A stretch of DNA of 64,000 nucleotides from contig NZ_JAGTPK010000014.1 in assembly GCF_021147775.1 (NCBI RefSeq), positions 62,001 through 126,000 of the forward strand. Direction: 5' to 3'. Under the pieces are notes generated by a model. That model had not been told where the DNA came from and ran no database searches. It saw only the letters and a program-made list of their open reading frames with translations. Every line of letters begins with the position of its first letter. Within the stretch, counting starts at the first letter, position 1. The position numbers and the translations under genes are program-made. This stretch comes from Pseudomonas californiensis. GTDB lineage: Bacteria; Pseudomonadota; Gammaproteobacteria; Pseudomonadales; Pseudomonadaceae. This document shows, piece by piece, positions 46,140 through 59,500 of this stretch.

Positions 46140-46383
46140 GGCTTCCTGATCCTCAAGAATGGAAACCACACCTGATCAGACCTGCCTCAACCATCAGCGG
46201 TAGATATTCATGAAATGTAAGCTGCGTGCAGGCCAATGCCGAGCGCAAAGCACCTGTGCCAGGCTTTATTGGGCAAAACTTTGACAGCCAACCAATTCAA
46301 CAGGTTAAATCGCTTGGCACGCGGACTGCATGGTCAGTTTTCGCCCTCATTGTTTTTCACCCGTTTTCTATGGAGTACCGCCC

Positions 46384-48126
46384 TTGGATGCCACCACCAT
46401 CAACAGCCTGTTCCTGATCGGCGCGTTGCTGGTAGCGGCAAGCATCCTGGTCAGTTCTCTTTCCTCGCGCCTCGGCATCCCGATTCTGGTCATCATCCTT
46501 GCGGTGGGCATGGTTGCGGGCGTTGACGGTGGCGGGATCATCTTCGACAACTACGCAACCGCCTATCTGGTCGGCAACCTGGCATTGGCGGTCATCCTGC
46601 TCGACGGCGGGCTGCGAACGCGGGTCGCCAGTTTCCGCGTCGCACTCTGGCCCGCGTTGTCGCTGGCCACAGTCGGAGTCCTGATTACCACGGTGCTGAC
46701 CGGCATGGTCGCGGCCTGGCTGTTCAACCTGAATATGATTCAGGGCCTGCTGATCGGTGCAATCGTCGGCTCGACAGACGCAGCAGCGGTGTTCTCGCTG
46801 CTGGGCGGCAAAGGCCTGAACGAGCGGGTGACGGCCAGCCTGGAAATCGAATCCGGCAGCAACGACCCCATGGCGGTGTTCCTCACGGTGACGCTGATCG
46901 GCATGCTCGCCAGCGGCCAGACCGGCCTGCACTGGGGCCTGCTGGGGCATCTGATTCAGGAGTTCGGGATCGGCGGTTTCATTGGTCTCGGTGGTGGCTG
47001 GATCATGTTGCAGCTGGTCAACCGCATCAATCTGGCCGCTGGCCTGTACCCGATTCTGGTCATCGCTGGCGGTCTGGCGATCTTTGCCCTGACCAACGCC
47101 ATCCATGGCAGCGGCTTTCTGGCGGTTTACCTGTGCGGGCTGGTACTGGGTAACCGACCGATCCGCAGTCGCCACGGCATCCTGCACATGCTCGACGGCA
47201 TGGCCTGGCTGGCGCAGATCGGCATGTTTCTGGTGCTGGGCCTGCTGGTCACGCCACACGACCTGCTGCCGATCGCCATTCCTGCACTGGGCTTGGCGCT
47301 GTGGATGATCCTGGTGGCACGTCCATTGTCGGTAATGGTTGGCCTGTTGCCCTTCAAGGCGTTCCACGGTCGCGAAAAAGCTTTCATCGCCTGGGTTGGC
47401 CTGCGCGGCGCGGTGCCGATCATCCTTGCGGTTTTCCCGCTGATGGCTGGCCTTCCTAATGCGCAGCTGTACTTCAACCTCGCGTTCTTCATCGTCCTGG
47501 TCTCGCTGCTGCTGCAAGGCACCAGCCTGCCGTGGATGGCCAAACTGCTGAAAGTGACGGTACCACCGGACCCTGCGCCTATTTCCCGCGCGGCGCTTGA
47601 AGTGCATGTCACCAGTGAGTGGGAGCTGTTCGTTTACCGCCTGGGTGCCGAGAAATGGTGCATCGGTGCCGCGCTGCGCGAGCTGAAAATGCCGGAAGGC
47701 ACACGGATCGCGGCCCTGTTTCGCGGCCAGCAATTGCTTCACCCGTCCGGCAGTACAACGCTGGAAGTGGGCGACCTGCTGTGTGTAATCGGCCATGAAC
47801 ACGACCTTTCAGCACTGGGCAAGCTGTTCAGCCAGGCGCCGCAACGTGGTCTGGACCTGCGTTTCTTCGGCGATTTCGTCCTCGAAGGCGACGCACAACT
47901 CGGTGCGGTGGCGGCCTTGTATGGCCTGAAACTCGACGGTCTCGACCCCGGGATGCCGCTCAGTCAGTTCATCGTGCAGAAGAACCGTGGCGAGCCGGTT
48001 GTCGGTGACCAGATCGAATGGAATGGAACTATTTGGACAGTTGCCGTTATGGACGGGAACAAGATCCAGAAAGTCGGCGTCAAATTCCCCGAAGGAAGCC
48101 GCCCGGGTCCCGGTCTGTTCCTTTAA
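46384..48126 (+). CDS. nhaP2: K+/H+ antiporter, NhaP2/CvrA type
   Basis: CPA1-family cation/proton antiporter of 580 residues: about 12-13 helices to residue 390, then a TrkA-C (RCK C) domain and a CorC/HlyC-like C-terminal domain. Membrane motifs include [54 protein letters not shown] and [15 protein letters not shown]. The start is a TTG at 46384, giving the usual [14 protein letters not shown]-terminus; GGAG at 46369-46372 fits it. It exports K+ (or other cations) and helps osmotic adjustment; the MscK-type gene directly downstream suits this. Confidence 0.92.
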   Translation: MDATTINSLFLIGALLVAASILVSSLSSRLGIPILVIILAVGMVAGVDGGGIIFDNYATAYLVGNLALAVILLDGGLRTRVASFRVALWPALSLATVGVLITTVLTGMVAAWLFNLNMIQGLLIGAIVGSTDAAAVFSLLGGKGLNERVTASLEIESGSNDPMAVFLTVTLIGMLASGQTGLHWGLLGHLIQEFGIGGFIGLGGGWIMLQLVNRINLAAGLYPILVIAGGLAIFALTNAIHGSGFLAVYLCGLVLGNRPIRSRHGILHMLDGMAWLAQIGMFLVLGLLVTPHDLLPIAIPALGLALWMILVARPLSVMVGLLPFKAFHGREKAFIAWVGLRGAVPIILAVFPLMAGLPNAQLYFNLAFFIVLVSLLLQGTSLPWMAKLLKVTVPPDPAPISRAALEVHVTSEWELFVYRLGAEKWCIGAALRELKMPEGTRIAALFRGQQLLHPSGSTTLEVGDLLCVIGHEHDLSALGKLFSQAPQRGLDLRFFGDFVLEGDAQLGAVAALYGLKLDGLDPGMPLSQFIVQKNRGEPVVGDQIEWNGTIWTVAVMDGNKIQKVGVKFPEGSRPGPGLFL

Positions 48127-48149
48127 ACTGCCTCCCCACACGTCCTGCC

Positions 48150-51100
48150 ATGCGACCGGTGTCTATGTTTTCCCTGCGTTCCTTTTGTGCTGCCACAGTG
48201 TTTGCGCTTTGCCTTTCCTCGTTTCCTGCATTGGCCGCCGACCCGCCGAGCAGCGAATCCGTGCAGCAAAGTCTGGACAAGATTGCCGACCGAAAACTGC
48301 CCGACGCCGATCAAAAGGCCTTGCAGCAGGTGCTTGAGCAAACCCTGGCGTTTCTGGCCAGCAAGCAGGACAGCGAACAGAAGCTGACCGCCCTCAAGCA
48401 ACAGCTCAACCAGGCGCCCAGGCAAACCACCGACAACCAGCGTGAACTGGCCAGACTGAAAGAAATCAAGGTCGTGCCGGTCGCGCAACGTTATGGTGGG
48501 CTGGACGTTCCGCAACTGGAACAGATCCTCAGCCAGCGCAGCACTCAGCAGAGTGACCTGCAGAAAGAGCTGAACGATGCCAATAGCCTGAGCATCACAG
48601 CACAGACCCGGCCGGAACGCGCGCAGGCGGAAATCAGCGCCAATCAAACGCGAATCCAGCAGATCAACGCGCTGCTCAAACTGGGCAAGGACAACGGAAA
48701 GACCCTCAACGCCGACCAGCGCAACCTGCTCAACGCCGAGCTGGCCTCGATCAATGCGTTGAGCCTGCTGCGACGTCAGGAGCTGGCCGGCAACAGCCAG
48801 TTACAGGACCTTGGCAACAGCCAGCATGACCTGCTGACCGAGAAAGTGGCGCGTCAGGAGCAGGAGATTCAGGACCTGCAAACACTGATCAACGACAAGC
48901 GCCGCGCCCAGTCCCAGAAAACCGTGGCCGAGCTGTCGCTGGAAGCCCAGAAGTCGGGCGGCAGCAGCCTGCTGGCCACCGAAAGCGCGGCCAACCTGCA
49001 ATTGTCCGACTATCTGTTGCGAGGCACGGACCGGCTCAATGAGCTTACCCAGCAAAACCTCAAGACCAAGCAGCAACTGGACAACCTGACCCAGACCGAC
49101 CAGGCGTTGAGCGAACAGATCACCGTCCTGAGCGGCAGCCTGCTGCTGTCCAAGATCCTCTACAAACAGAAGCAGTCGCTGCCCCATCTGGAACTGGACA
49201 AAGGCCTGGCCGACGAAATCGCCAACATCCGCCTGTACCAGTTCGAGATCAACCAGCAACGCGAACAGATGAGCACGCCGACAGCCTATGTTGACAAGTT
49301 GCTTGCCACCCAGACGCCTGAAAACATCACGCCCCAGCTGCGTCGCACACTGCTCGATCTGGCAATCACTCGCAGCGACCTGCTGGAACGCCTGAACCGC
49401 GAGCTGAGCGCCCTGCTTAACGAATCCATCACGCTGCAACTGAACCAGAAGCAACTGGCAAGCACCGCCCTTGGCCTGCGCACGACGCTGGACGAGCAGA
49501 TGTTCTGGATACCCAGCAACAAGCCGCTGGACATGGAGTGGTTCCAGAACATCTGGCCGCGCCTGCAAAAACAGGTGGCCACCCTACCCTGGACATCCAG
49601 CCTCAGCGAGCTGTCGGACGGCCTGACCCATCGGCCTCTGCTGTTCCTGCCGTTGCTGTTGCTGATCGGTGTGCTGACCTGGAGACGTAAAGCGCTGTAT
49701 GTGAAGCTCAATCGCTTGCATTCGGACATCGGCCACTTCAAGCGCGACAGTCAGTGGAAGACACCGCAGGCGTTGCTGATCAATGTCCTGCTGGCCATGC
49801 CGGTCGCGTTGGGGCTGGCGCTGTGCGGTTACGCCTTGCAGATTGATGCACGGGGTCAGAACGCGAACCTGGGCGAGGCCCTGTTGCAGATTGGTCTGGC
49901 CTGGCTGGTGTTCTACACCGCTTACCGCGTACTCGCACCCGCAGGCGTGGCACAACTGCATTTCCGCTGGGAAACGGCTCAGGTCGAGTTCCTGCAGGGT
50001 TGGGTGCGCCGGCTGGGGCTGGTGGTATTGGCGCTGGTGGCCGTCGTGGCCGTGGCTGAACATCAGCCCGCCGCGCTCGCCGACGATGTGCTGGGGATTG
50101 GCGTGGTGCTGGCCTGCTATGCATTGATGGCGTGGCTGTTGAGTCGCCTGCTGCTCGCCAGCCCGACGCATCACAACGCTTCGCTGTTCCGCAAGGCAGT
50201 GGGCGTAGCCTTTACTGCGCTGCCCATCGCGTTGTTCGTGGCAGTCTGCTTCGGTTATTACTACACCGCGCTCAAACTCAGCGATCGGCTGATCGACACC
50301 CTTTACCTGTTGATGCTCTGGCTGGTGGTCGAGGCGACCTTCGTCCGCGGTCTGGGTGTCGCTGCACGCCGACTGGCTTACCAGCGAGCACTGGCCAAAC
50401 GTCAGGCGGCACGGGACAACGGCGACAGCGACGTGCCTGTCGAAGAACCGAAACTGGACATCGAACAGGTCAACCAGCAGTCGTTGCGACTGATCCGACT
50501 GGCATTGCTGGGTGGCTTCATCGGCGCCTTGTACCTGGTCTGGGCTGACCTGATCACGGTGTTCGCGTATCTGGACAACATCACGCTGTACGAATACACC
50601 AGCGGCACCGGCGCCAACATGAGCATGGTGCCGATCAGTCTCGGCGATTTCATTGGTGCCGGGGTGATCATCGCCATCACGTTCGTGCTGGCGGGTAACC
50701 TGCCCGGTCTGCTGGAAGTGCTGGTGCTGTCACGCTTGAATCTGGCGCAAGGCAGCGCCTACGCCACGACCACGCTGCTGTCCTACGCTATCGCCGGTAT
50801 CGGCTTTGTCACGACGCTTTCGACCCTGGGCGTGAGTTGGGACAAGCTGCAATGGCTGGTAGCCGCCCTGTCGCTGGGTATCGGATTCGGCATGCAGGAG
50901 ATTTTCGCCAACTTCATCTCCGGCATCATGATCCTGTTCGAGCGACCGGTACGGATTGGCGACACCATCACCATCGGCAACCTGTCGGGTACGGTCAGCA
51001 AGATCCGGATTCGTGCCACGACCATTACCGACTTCGACCGCAAGGACATCATCGTCCCGAACAAGACGTTCATCACCGGCCAGCTCATCAACTGGTCGCT

Positions 51101-51551
51101 GACCGACACGATCACTCGAGTGACCCTGAAACTGGGCGTGGATTACGGCTCGGACCTGGATCTGGTGCGTGAACTCCTGCTGCAAGCAGCCCGGGAAAAC
51201 CCCCGAGTCCTTAAAGAGCCGGAGCCGATTGTCTACTTCCTGAACTTCGGCGAAAGCACCCTGGACCACGAACTGCGCATGCACGTACGTGATCTGGGCG
51301 ACCGCAACCCGGTGCTCGACGAAATCAACCGCTTTATCAACCGTGAGTTCAAGAAGCAGAAGATCAACATCTCGTTCCGACAGATGGAGATCTACCTCAA
51401 GAACACGCAGGGCATGGAATACAAGATGGTGCCCGTCGAGCCAACCGGCAGGACCATGGTCTCGGACCAACACCAAACGCCGCCGGTCAACACCAAAGTG
51501 GCACCCGCCACCAAGGACGCGCCAGAACCGCCTGAACTGAGGCTCGACTGA
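48150..51551 (+). CDS. mscK: Mechanosensitive channel MscK (KefA) type
   Basis: A large channel of about 1133 residues that opens under membrane tension to release ions. A signal peptide (RSFCAATVFALCLSSFPALA) leads into a periplasmic, Gln/Leu-rich coiled-coil porin-like domain (about 30-480), several inner-membrane helices (about 500-870), and the MscS core: LSLGIGFGMQEIFANFISGI, then ILFERPVRIGDTITIGNLSG and FDRKDIIVPNKTFITGQLIN. E. coli MscK is K+-regulated and 1120 residues, so the length fits. The start is approximate: ATG at 48150 or 48165, neither with a clear ribosome site. It lies 23 bp after nhaP2, likely one operon. Confidence 0.9.
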   Translation: MRPVSMFSLRSFCAATVFALCLSSFPALAADPPSSESVQQSLDKIADRKLPDADQKALQQVLEQTLAFLASKQDSEQKLTALKQQLNQAPRQTTDNQRELARLKEIKVVPVAQRYGGLDVPQLEQILSQRSTQQSDLQKELNDANSLSITAQTRPERAQAEISANQTRIQQINALLKLGKDNGKTLNADQRNLLNAELASINALSLLRRQELAGNSQLQDLGNSQHDLLTEKVARQEQEIQDLQTLINDKRRAQSQKTVAELSLEAQKSGGSSLLATESAANLQLSDYLLRGTDRLNELTQQNLKTKQQLDNLTQTDQALSEQITVLSGSLLLSKILYKQKQSLPHLELDKGLADEIANIRLYQFEINQQREQMSTPTAYVDKLLATQTPENITPQLRRTLLDLAITRSDLLERLNRELSALLNESITLQLNQKQLASTALGLRTTLDEQMFWIPSNKPLDMEWFQNIWPRLQKQVATLPWTSSLSELSDGLTHRPLLFLPLLLLIGVLTWRRKALYVKLNRLHSDIGHFKRDSQWKTPQALLINVLLAMPVALGLALCGYALQIDARGQNANLGEALLQIGLAWLVFYTAYRVLAPAGVAQLHFRWETAQVEFLQGWVRRLGLVVLALVAVVAVAEHQPAALADDVLGIGVVLACYALMAWLLSRLLLASPTHHNASLFRKAVGVAFTALPIALFVAVCFGYYYTALKLSDRLIDTLYLLMLWLVVEATFVRGLGVAARRLAYQRALAKRQAARDNGDSDVPVEEPKLDIEQVNQQSLRLIRLALLGGFIGALYLVWADLITVFAYLDNITLYEYTSGTGANMSMVPISLGDFIGAGVIIAITFVLAGNLPGLLEVLVLSRLNLAQGSAYATTTLLSYAIAGIGFVTTLSTLGVSWDKLQWLVAALSLGIGFGMQEIFANFISGIMILFERPVRIGDTITIGNLSGTVSKIRIRATTITDFDRKDIIVPNKTFITGQLINWSLTDTITRVTLKLGVDYGSDLDLVRELLLQAARENPRVLKEPEPIVYFLNFGESTLDHELRMHVRDLGDRNPVLDEINRFINREFKKQKINISFRQMEIYLKNTQGMEYKMVPVEPTGRTMVSDQHQTPPVNTKVAPATKDAPEPPELRLD

Positions 51552-53063
<1,512 letters not shown>

Positions 53064-53082
53064 TCATTGCTCAATCATACGT

Positions 53083-53102
53083 TGCGCCTTGCCCAAGGCG
53101 CA
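53083..53102. terminator. Palindrome between convergent selO and chpC
   Basis: TGCGCCTTG-CC-CAAGGCGCA, a perfect 9-bp inverted repeat lying in the 47-bp gap between two stops. It could terminate from either side, but there is no U-run. Confidence 0.5.
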
Positions 53103-53110
53103 TCGCATTG

Positions 53111-53584
53111 CTATCGGCCAAGCCCTGAATCCACCAGCCATTGCTCGAGTCCTTGCAGGTCTGGAATACGCGCAACAGTTTCGCCGACCTGCACGGCGGC
53201 CAGTTCAAGTTCTGCGAGAGGGACGTCGACATAGCTGAGCTGGCTGTCGACCTTGCACGAGCGAGGAATACCCTGGGTCAGCATTGCGATGAATTTGAGA
53301 TCGGCGCGCTCGCCCAGCGCGTTGAGCACCACGATCCGCGCCCGGCCACCGACACGCGTGCGACCGCCGCATGCCGCCTCGAAACTCAGTAGCGGCAGGG
53401 TCAGATCGCGCCATTTGATCGGCCCAAGGTACCACTCGGGTGCGCCGGGTTCTGCGCTGCAATCCTGATAATCGATCAGCTCTGCCACAGCCACGTTGGG
53501 CAGCAGCAAATGACGGTCGCTCAAGGGCAGGATCAGACCGGTCAAGCTGGTCAGGCGACTGGTCTGGAACGAGCTTTCAGACAT
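53111..53584 (-). CDS. chpC: CheW-like adaptor ChpC of the Pil-Chp pathway
   Basis: A 157-residue CheW-domain protein (LILPLSDRHLLLPNVAVAEL, WRDLTLPLLSFEAACGG, then VVLNALGERADLKFIAML) that would link further receptors to the ChpA kinase. The ATG at 53584 lies inside the chpA 3' end; the genes overlap by 8 bp, so translation is probably coupled. In P. aeruginosa chpC follows chpB; here it follows chpA directly because chpB is absent. Confidence 0.88.
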   Translation of the reverse strand: MSESSFQTSRLTSLTGLILPLSDRHLLLPNVAVAELIDYQDCSAEPGAPEWYLGPIKWRDLTLPLLSFEAACGGRTRVGGRARIVVLNALGERADLKFIAMLTQGIPRSCKVDSQLSYVDVPLAELELAAVQVGETVARIPDLQGLEQWLVDSGLGR

Positions 53585-56500
53585 TGACCTGGCTCCAGTG
53601 GGCGATGCTTTCAAGCAATACGTTCTCTTGATACGGCTTGCTCAGGTATTCGTTCACGCCGACGGCCATGGCCCGGTCGCGATGCTTTTGGCCTGAACGA
53701 GAGGTGATCATGATGATCGGCAGGTCCTTGAGCGCTTCGTCACGGCGTATGTGGCTGGCCACTTCAAAGCCGTCCATGCGCGGCATCTCGATATCCAGCA
53801 ACATGATGTCGGGGGTGTGTTCCTGAAGCAGGCTCATGGCATCGACCCCGTCCTTGGCCGTCAGGACATGCATGCCATGACGTTCCAGCAAACGACTGGT
53901 GACCTTGCGTACGGTCACCGAATCATCCACCACCATGACCAGCAGCGGCCGGGCCTGCTCGAACTCGACATAAGGCGTCGCTGTGGCGCCCTTGAACGGC
54001 AGGCCCTGCAGGCGTCCTTGCAGAACTCGAATCTGCGCCATCAGGTCGAGAATCAGCACCACCCGCCCGTCACCCAGAATGGTCGCACCGGAAATACCCT
54101 GCACGCGGGCGAATTGCGCACCGAGATTCTTGACCACGATTTCTCGCGAACCAGCCAGCGCATCGACCTGCACCGCCACCCATTGATCCTGCAAGTGCAA
54201 GAGCAATACCGGCAATGGCTGCAATTGCCCCATCAGCCGTGGCTGGCCATTGCCAAGCAGCTCTCCCAGATAACGCAACTCGTAGCTGCGCCCGCCGTAT
54301 TGATAGCGCGCGGGGCTGGTCTGGTAACACGCATCCAGCTCGTTGGGCATGACCCGCACGATACCGTCGACGGTGTTGAGCGGTACCGCGTACTGCTCCT
54401 CGCCGCACGTGACCATCAACGCCCGGTTGACCGAGACCGAAAAGGGCAGCCGAATCCTGAAACGCGTGCCCTTTCCCGGCACTGAGTCGATGACCATCGA
54501 GCCGCCCAGTTGCTTGACCTCGGCGTGCACCACGTCCATGCCCACACCACGCCCGGATATCTGGGTGATGATCTCGGTCGTTGAGAAACCGGCCTGCAGG
54601 ATGAACGGCAGGACTTCGTGATCGGAAAGCTCGGCGTCCGGATGGATCATGCCGCGCTTGATCGCCTTGCGCCGGACGGCGGCCAGATCAACGCCCGAGC
54701 CGTCATCGCTCAGTTCGATGACGATATCGCCGCCTTCATGCATCAGTTCCAGGTTGATGTTGCCCTGTTCCGGCTTGCCGATGGCGAGGCGCTTTTCGGT
54801 GCTTTCCAGCCCGTGATCGACTGCGTTGCGCAGCATGTGCTCCAGCGGCGCAACCATGCGCTCCAGCACACTGCGGTCCATTTCTCCGTCGGCATTGGCG
54901 ACTTCGAAGTGCACCTTCTTGTTCAGCTCGGTTGCCACTTGCCGCACCACACGACGCAAACGCGGCACAAGGCGCTCGAACGGCACCATGCGCGTACGCA
55001 TCAGGCCTTCCTGCAACTCGGTGTTGACCCGTGCCTGCTGCGCCAGCAGGGTTTCTGCATCGCGCGAGCGGGTGCCGAGGGTTTCCTTGAGGTCCATCAG
55101 GTCTGATGCGGACTCGAACAACGCACGCGAAAGCTGTTGCAGCTGGGAGTGGCGGTCCATTTCCAGCGGGTCGAATTCTTCATAGCCCAGACGCTCGGCC
55201 TGCACCTGCTCGCGACTCAGGATGCGACCCTGTGTCTCGATGTCCAGACGACGCAGTTGATCGCGCATCCGCTCGATGGTGGTTTCCATTTCCGCCAGCG
55301 TGACCTGGGAATCCAACAGTTCCTGCTCGATACGCCCACGAAAAATCGACGTCTCGCCTGCCAGATTGACCAGGCTTTCCAGCTGTTCGGCAGGCACCTT
55401 GACCATTTCCGGCCCACTGCGCTCGGTGTCGGCGTCAGCCACAGGCGCCACCACTGGCGCGGGTTGCGACGGCTCTGCGACGGCTACTGGCAAGCGTGGC
55501 TCGGGTTCGAGACTCGCCAGCTTCTGGATGTTTTCAATCAGCAGGGTTGCATCAGGCAACGGCTTGTCGGTGCGCACCGCGTCCAGCATGTCGGCCAGTA
55601 CGTCATGTCCGCTTTGCAGAAGACTCATCATCACCGGGCCGTGATGCATATCGCCGGTGGAAATGCCTTCGTAGAGCGCTTCCAGCTCATGCGCCAGATC
55701 ACCGATGGGGGCGATTTCGACCATGCGTGCGCCACCCTTCAGGGTGTGCAGGTCGCGCAGCAGATTGTCGACTTCCAACAGATTCTGCGGATCCGCCTGC
55801 CAACGGATCAACGCCGCGCCAGAGCTTTCGATGATGTCGAAGCCTTCCTCAAGGAAAATCTCCAACAACTCGGTATCGCGCTCCGGCACTTCCTCCGCGC
55901 GCTCGGCAGGCAGAGCATGCACAGGCTCGACGGCATCGACACTGCGACACTGAATCAGCGCCTCAATAAGAGATGTCGGATCACTGAGTAGTTCGTGGCG
56001 GTAAAGCTGTTCCAGCATGACAGCCAGATGATCGTGACTCTTGAGCAGCAGCTCAGCCAGCTCCGGCGAGTGACTGAAACGTCGATCGATCAGGCCTTCG
56101 TAAAGATTCTCCAGCTCGTGCGCGAGGTCACCCACTTCGGCGATTTCTGCCATGCGCGCGCCGCCCTTGAGCGTATGCAGGTCGCGTTGCAACGATGACA
56201 GCGGCAGCGGATTTTCCTGGTCGTCGAGCCAGCGCTGCAAGGCCTGCCCGGCACTGTCGAGAATATCCACAGCCTCTTCGAGAAAGATCTCGACTATCTC
56301 GTCATCCAGCGCGGCCGCGTCGGCGTGCACCTTCTGTTCGGCTATTTGCCGGGTAGCGGCATCAAGCTCGGTAACGCTCAGGGTCTGATTGCCATCGCGC
56401 TTGACGAGCCCGGTGGCCGAAGGGTCCAACGCCTGATCCAGCAACTCGTTCAAGGCCCTGACGCATTCCGGGCGAGGGTCGACATCCTGGCCTGCGGCAA

Positions 56501-59500
56501 CCTGATCGAGCATGTTGATCAGCGCCTCATGAGCACGCTCGGCCTCGTCGAAGAAACGCTCGCTGACCGCCAGACTGCTTTCTTCGACTGCACCATACAG
56601 ATCAAGCAGCGCCTCGCACAACTCATCGACCTGCGGCAGCTCGGCCATGTGCGCACCATGGCCCAGCGTGGTCAGCTCATCCAGCAGCGCGCTCAGTTCC
56701 TGCCGCTCGCCGGGGTGCTGACGCCAGCGGCGCAACAGGTTCTCGGCGTCCAGCACGATGTCCATGCCTTCGGCCAGAAAGCTGGCGATCAACTGTGGAT
56801 TGCGTTTGATGCGTAACCCGTTGTCCGACTCGCGCAGCACTGCAGCCAGTCGTTCGTCGAGCAACGAATACGCCGCATCGATCAGCTCGCGAGCCCCCGG
56901 TATCGGCGCCAGCGGCGCATGATCCAGTTGCTCAAGACCCTTGTGCAGCAGCGGCTCGGCACTGCGCAACAGATCAAGCTCGGCGGAGCCGATGGCAATC
57001 AGGTTGGCCTTGTATTCGCGTACCATTTGGTCCAGCGGGCTGGCAAGTTCGGCAATCGGCAATACGCCAGCCATGTGCGCGCTGCCCTTGAGCGTGTGCA
57101 GGGCGCGCAGCACGCTGTCACTGATCGACGGCGAGGCCGATTGCTCGGCAGTGTCGAGAAAGCGGCCCAGGGTGCCCAGATGCCCGAGCGCTTCCTGACG
57201 AAAAATGTCCAGTAACTGCGGATCCAGTGCCTCAGGTTCGGCAACGGCGACGGGCGTGCCCAGCAGCGGAACCTCGACACCGTTGGCCAAGGCATGGGCA
57301 CGAGCGGCCAACAGGTCCACGTCATCACGCTGACGCTGTGCATCGTCGGCAAAATCACGGATCACCAGCGGCAGCAAGGCCAGCGCTTCATGCATCAGCT
57401 GTTGCACGTAGGGGCCAGGTAGAACGTCGCCTTCGAGCACACGGTTGAGCAGGTTTTCCACCGACCAGGCCAGCTCACTCAGAACCAGCGCCCGAACCAT
57501 CCGCCCGCTGCCCTTGAGGGTGTGGAACGCACGGCGCACTTCGATCAACGCTGCGCTGTTCCAGTGATCGACCTGATTCAGCGACGCGAACCACCTCGGC
57601 AGGTACTCACGCAGGGCGTCCAGTACCTCGTCGGTTTCTTCCAGGAAGACTTCACGCAGTTCTTCGTCCACAGCAGCTTCGTCGGCCGGAGGCGGCAACA
57701 AGCTGGCGGGAACGTTGCGGGCGGGCGGGTTGACAGCCGACACCGGGCTGGCAAGCACCTGGGCGATGGTCTGCGTCGGGCTGACCAGCGCCTTGCGGTC
57801 ATCGAGCGCCAACAGTTCGTCCTGAGTGATGACTTCTTCGAGCAGCGGCACTTCCAGTGTATCCGGGACGGGCGTATAGCCCAGGCGCGCCAGGCTTTGC
57901 TGCGCCATGTCCAGAATCTGATCACCTGGAGCCTCATGGTCCTCGCCCATCCGCTCCAGATAGTACTCGACGGCGGTAATAGTGTCGGCCAGGGAGTCCA
58001 GTTGCACCCAGTCAGGGCGCGTCCGGCCCACCAACAGCTGTTCCTGGATGTATTCGTTGCAGGCGGCCAGAAGGCTGGCAGCCCTGGCCAGCGGTATCAT
58101 CGCCAGCGCCCCACGCACCTGTACCAGCAACGCGCACACCGGATCGATCCGCTGTTGGTCCCAGTCGCCATGCAGACCTTCAAGGATGACGTCCTTGGCC
58201 TGCTGCAACACGATGCGGGCTTCGCGAATCACCAACTGATGAATCTGGGTCAGGTCGGTGGTCGGCAAACGGCTTTCTTCGCGACTGTCCTGCTCGGTGT
58301 TACCGGCCATGCCGGCCAGGGTCGATTCGACGTACAACAGCGCACCCGCAACATCCATCAGCGCAGCGTCAGTGGGTTCGCGCTGCCCTTGGGCGAGGCC
58401 TTGCACCACTGACAACTGATCAATGATCACCTTGCGCGGCTGACCGAAGCCGAGGACCGCCAGGGTGTCGGCGATCTGGCGCAGCGGTGGCAGCAGTGCA
58501 TTAAGCTCGCTGACGTGCTGGCGGTCGCCGCGTACGAAGACGTCCAGGCGCTCCTTGACCCGCACCAGCCCTTCGCACAAGGCGACGATGACCGAACGCA
58601 TGGCATCGCGGTCCGGCCCGGCCATACGGGCGCGCTCTTCATTGACCACGTCGTTGCCGGGCAACGCGTCGTCCAGCGCGTACTGGTCCTTGAGGTCCAG
58701 CATACGTGGGGCATGGCTGTCTGACTTGGCGATATAGAACAGCAGGCTTTTCAGCAACTCTTCGGGCGCAGGCTGGTTGATGCCGCGCACGCCCTGCTCT
58801 GCCAGCCGCTTGAGTTCCTTGTCGGCGTCTTTCAACAGGCTGCGCAGCGCGGGACTGTTGGTGAAATTGCCGTTGAGCATGGTCTCTACCAACGCCGAGG
58901 CGATTCGCCAGAGCGGCCCAAGCGGCGCGTCCTCACACAGCTGCTCCAGCCGGGCGAAGACTTTGGCCATAAAGCCCAACTGCGTCTGCACGCCCTGTTC
59001 ACGCATCAGGCCCGCCAAGGCAGCCTGCAAAGTCTGACGCATTTTGCGCAGCAGGTTCGGCAGTTCTGGCGTGTTGCGCAGGGCGAGCTCTTCTTCGCTG
59101 AGCGCCGGCACGCTGACCAGTTGTGGCGCAAACAGGCTGGTTTCCGATAACAGGCTTTCACCGCGTGCGCTGCGCAAGTCATTGAGCAGCGGCAGCACCA
59201 CCAAGGGCAGGTCGCGGCGCGCCGAGTGAATACGCTCCAGATAAAGTGGCAACTGGGTCATGGCCTGGGCCAAAAGCTGCTCGGACTCGACCTGGTGACT
59301 GACGCGGTTCTGTTGCACCGCCAGCACCAACTGCTCAATTTCTTCAGCCAGCAACGCAGCGCCATAAAACTCGATCATTTGCAGGCTGCCGTGGACCTGA
59401 TGCACCAGGTTCAGGCACTCGGCCATCGCCGCCGTATTGGCGGAGTCCTCAATGTACTCATCAAGTGCCAGACGTGCCTGCCTGAGCGTCTCGGCAATTT

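Noticed and set aside
43437..46330. Possible hrp boxes upstream of the two toxin-like genes, which would mark type III effectors
   Set aside because: No GGTTCC (reverse GGAACC) occurs upstream of either start in the right orientation.
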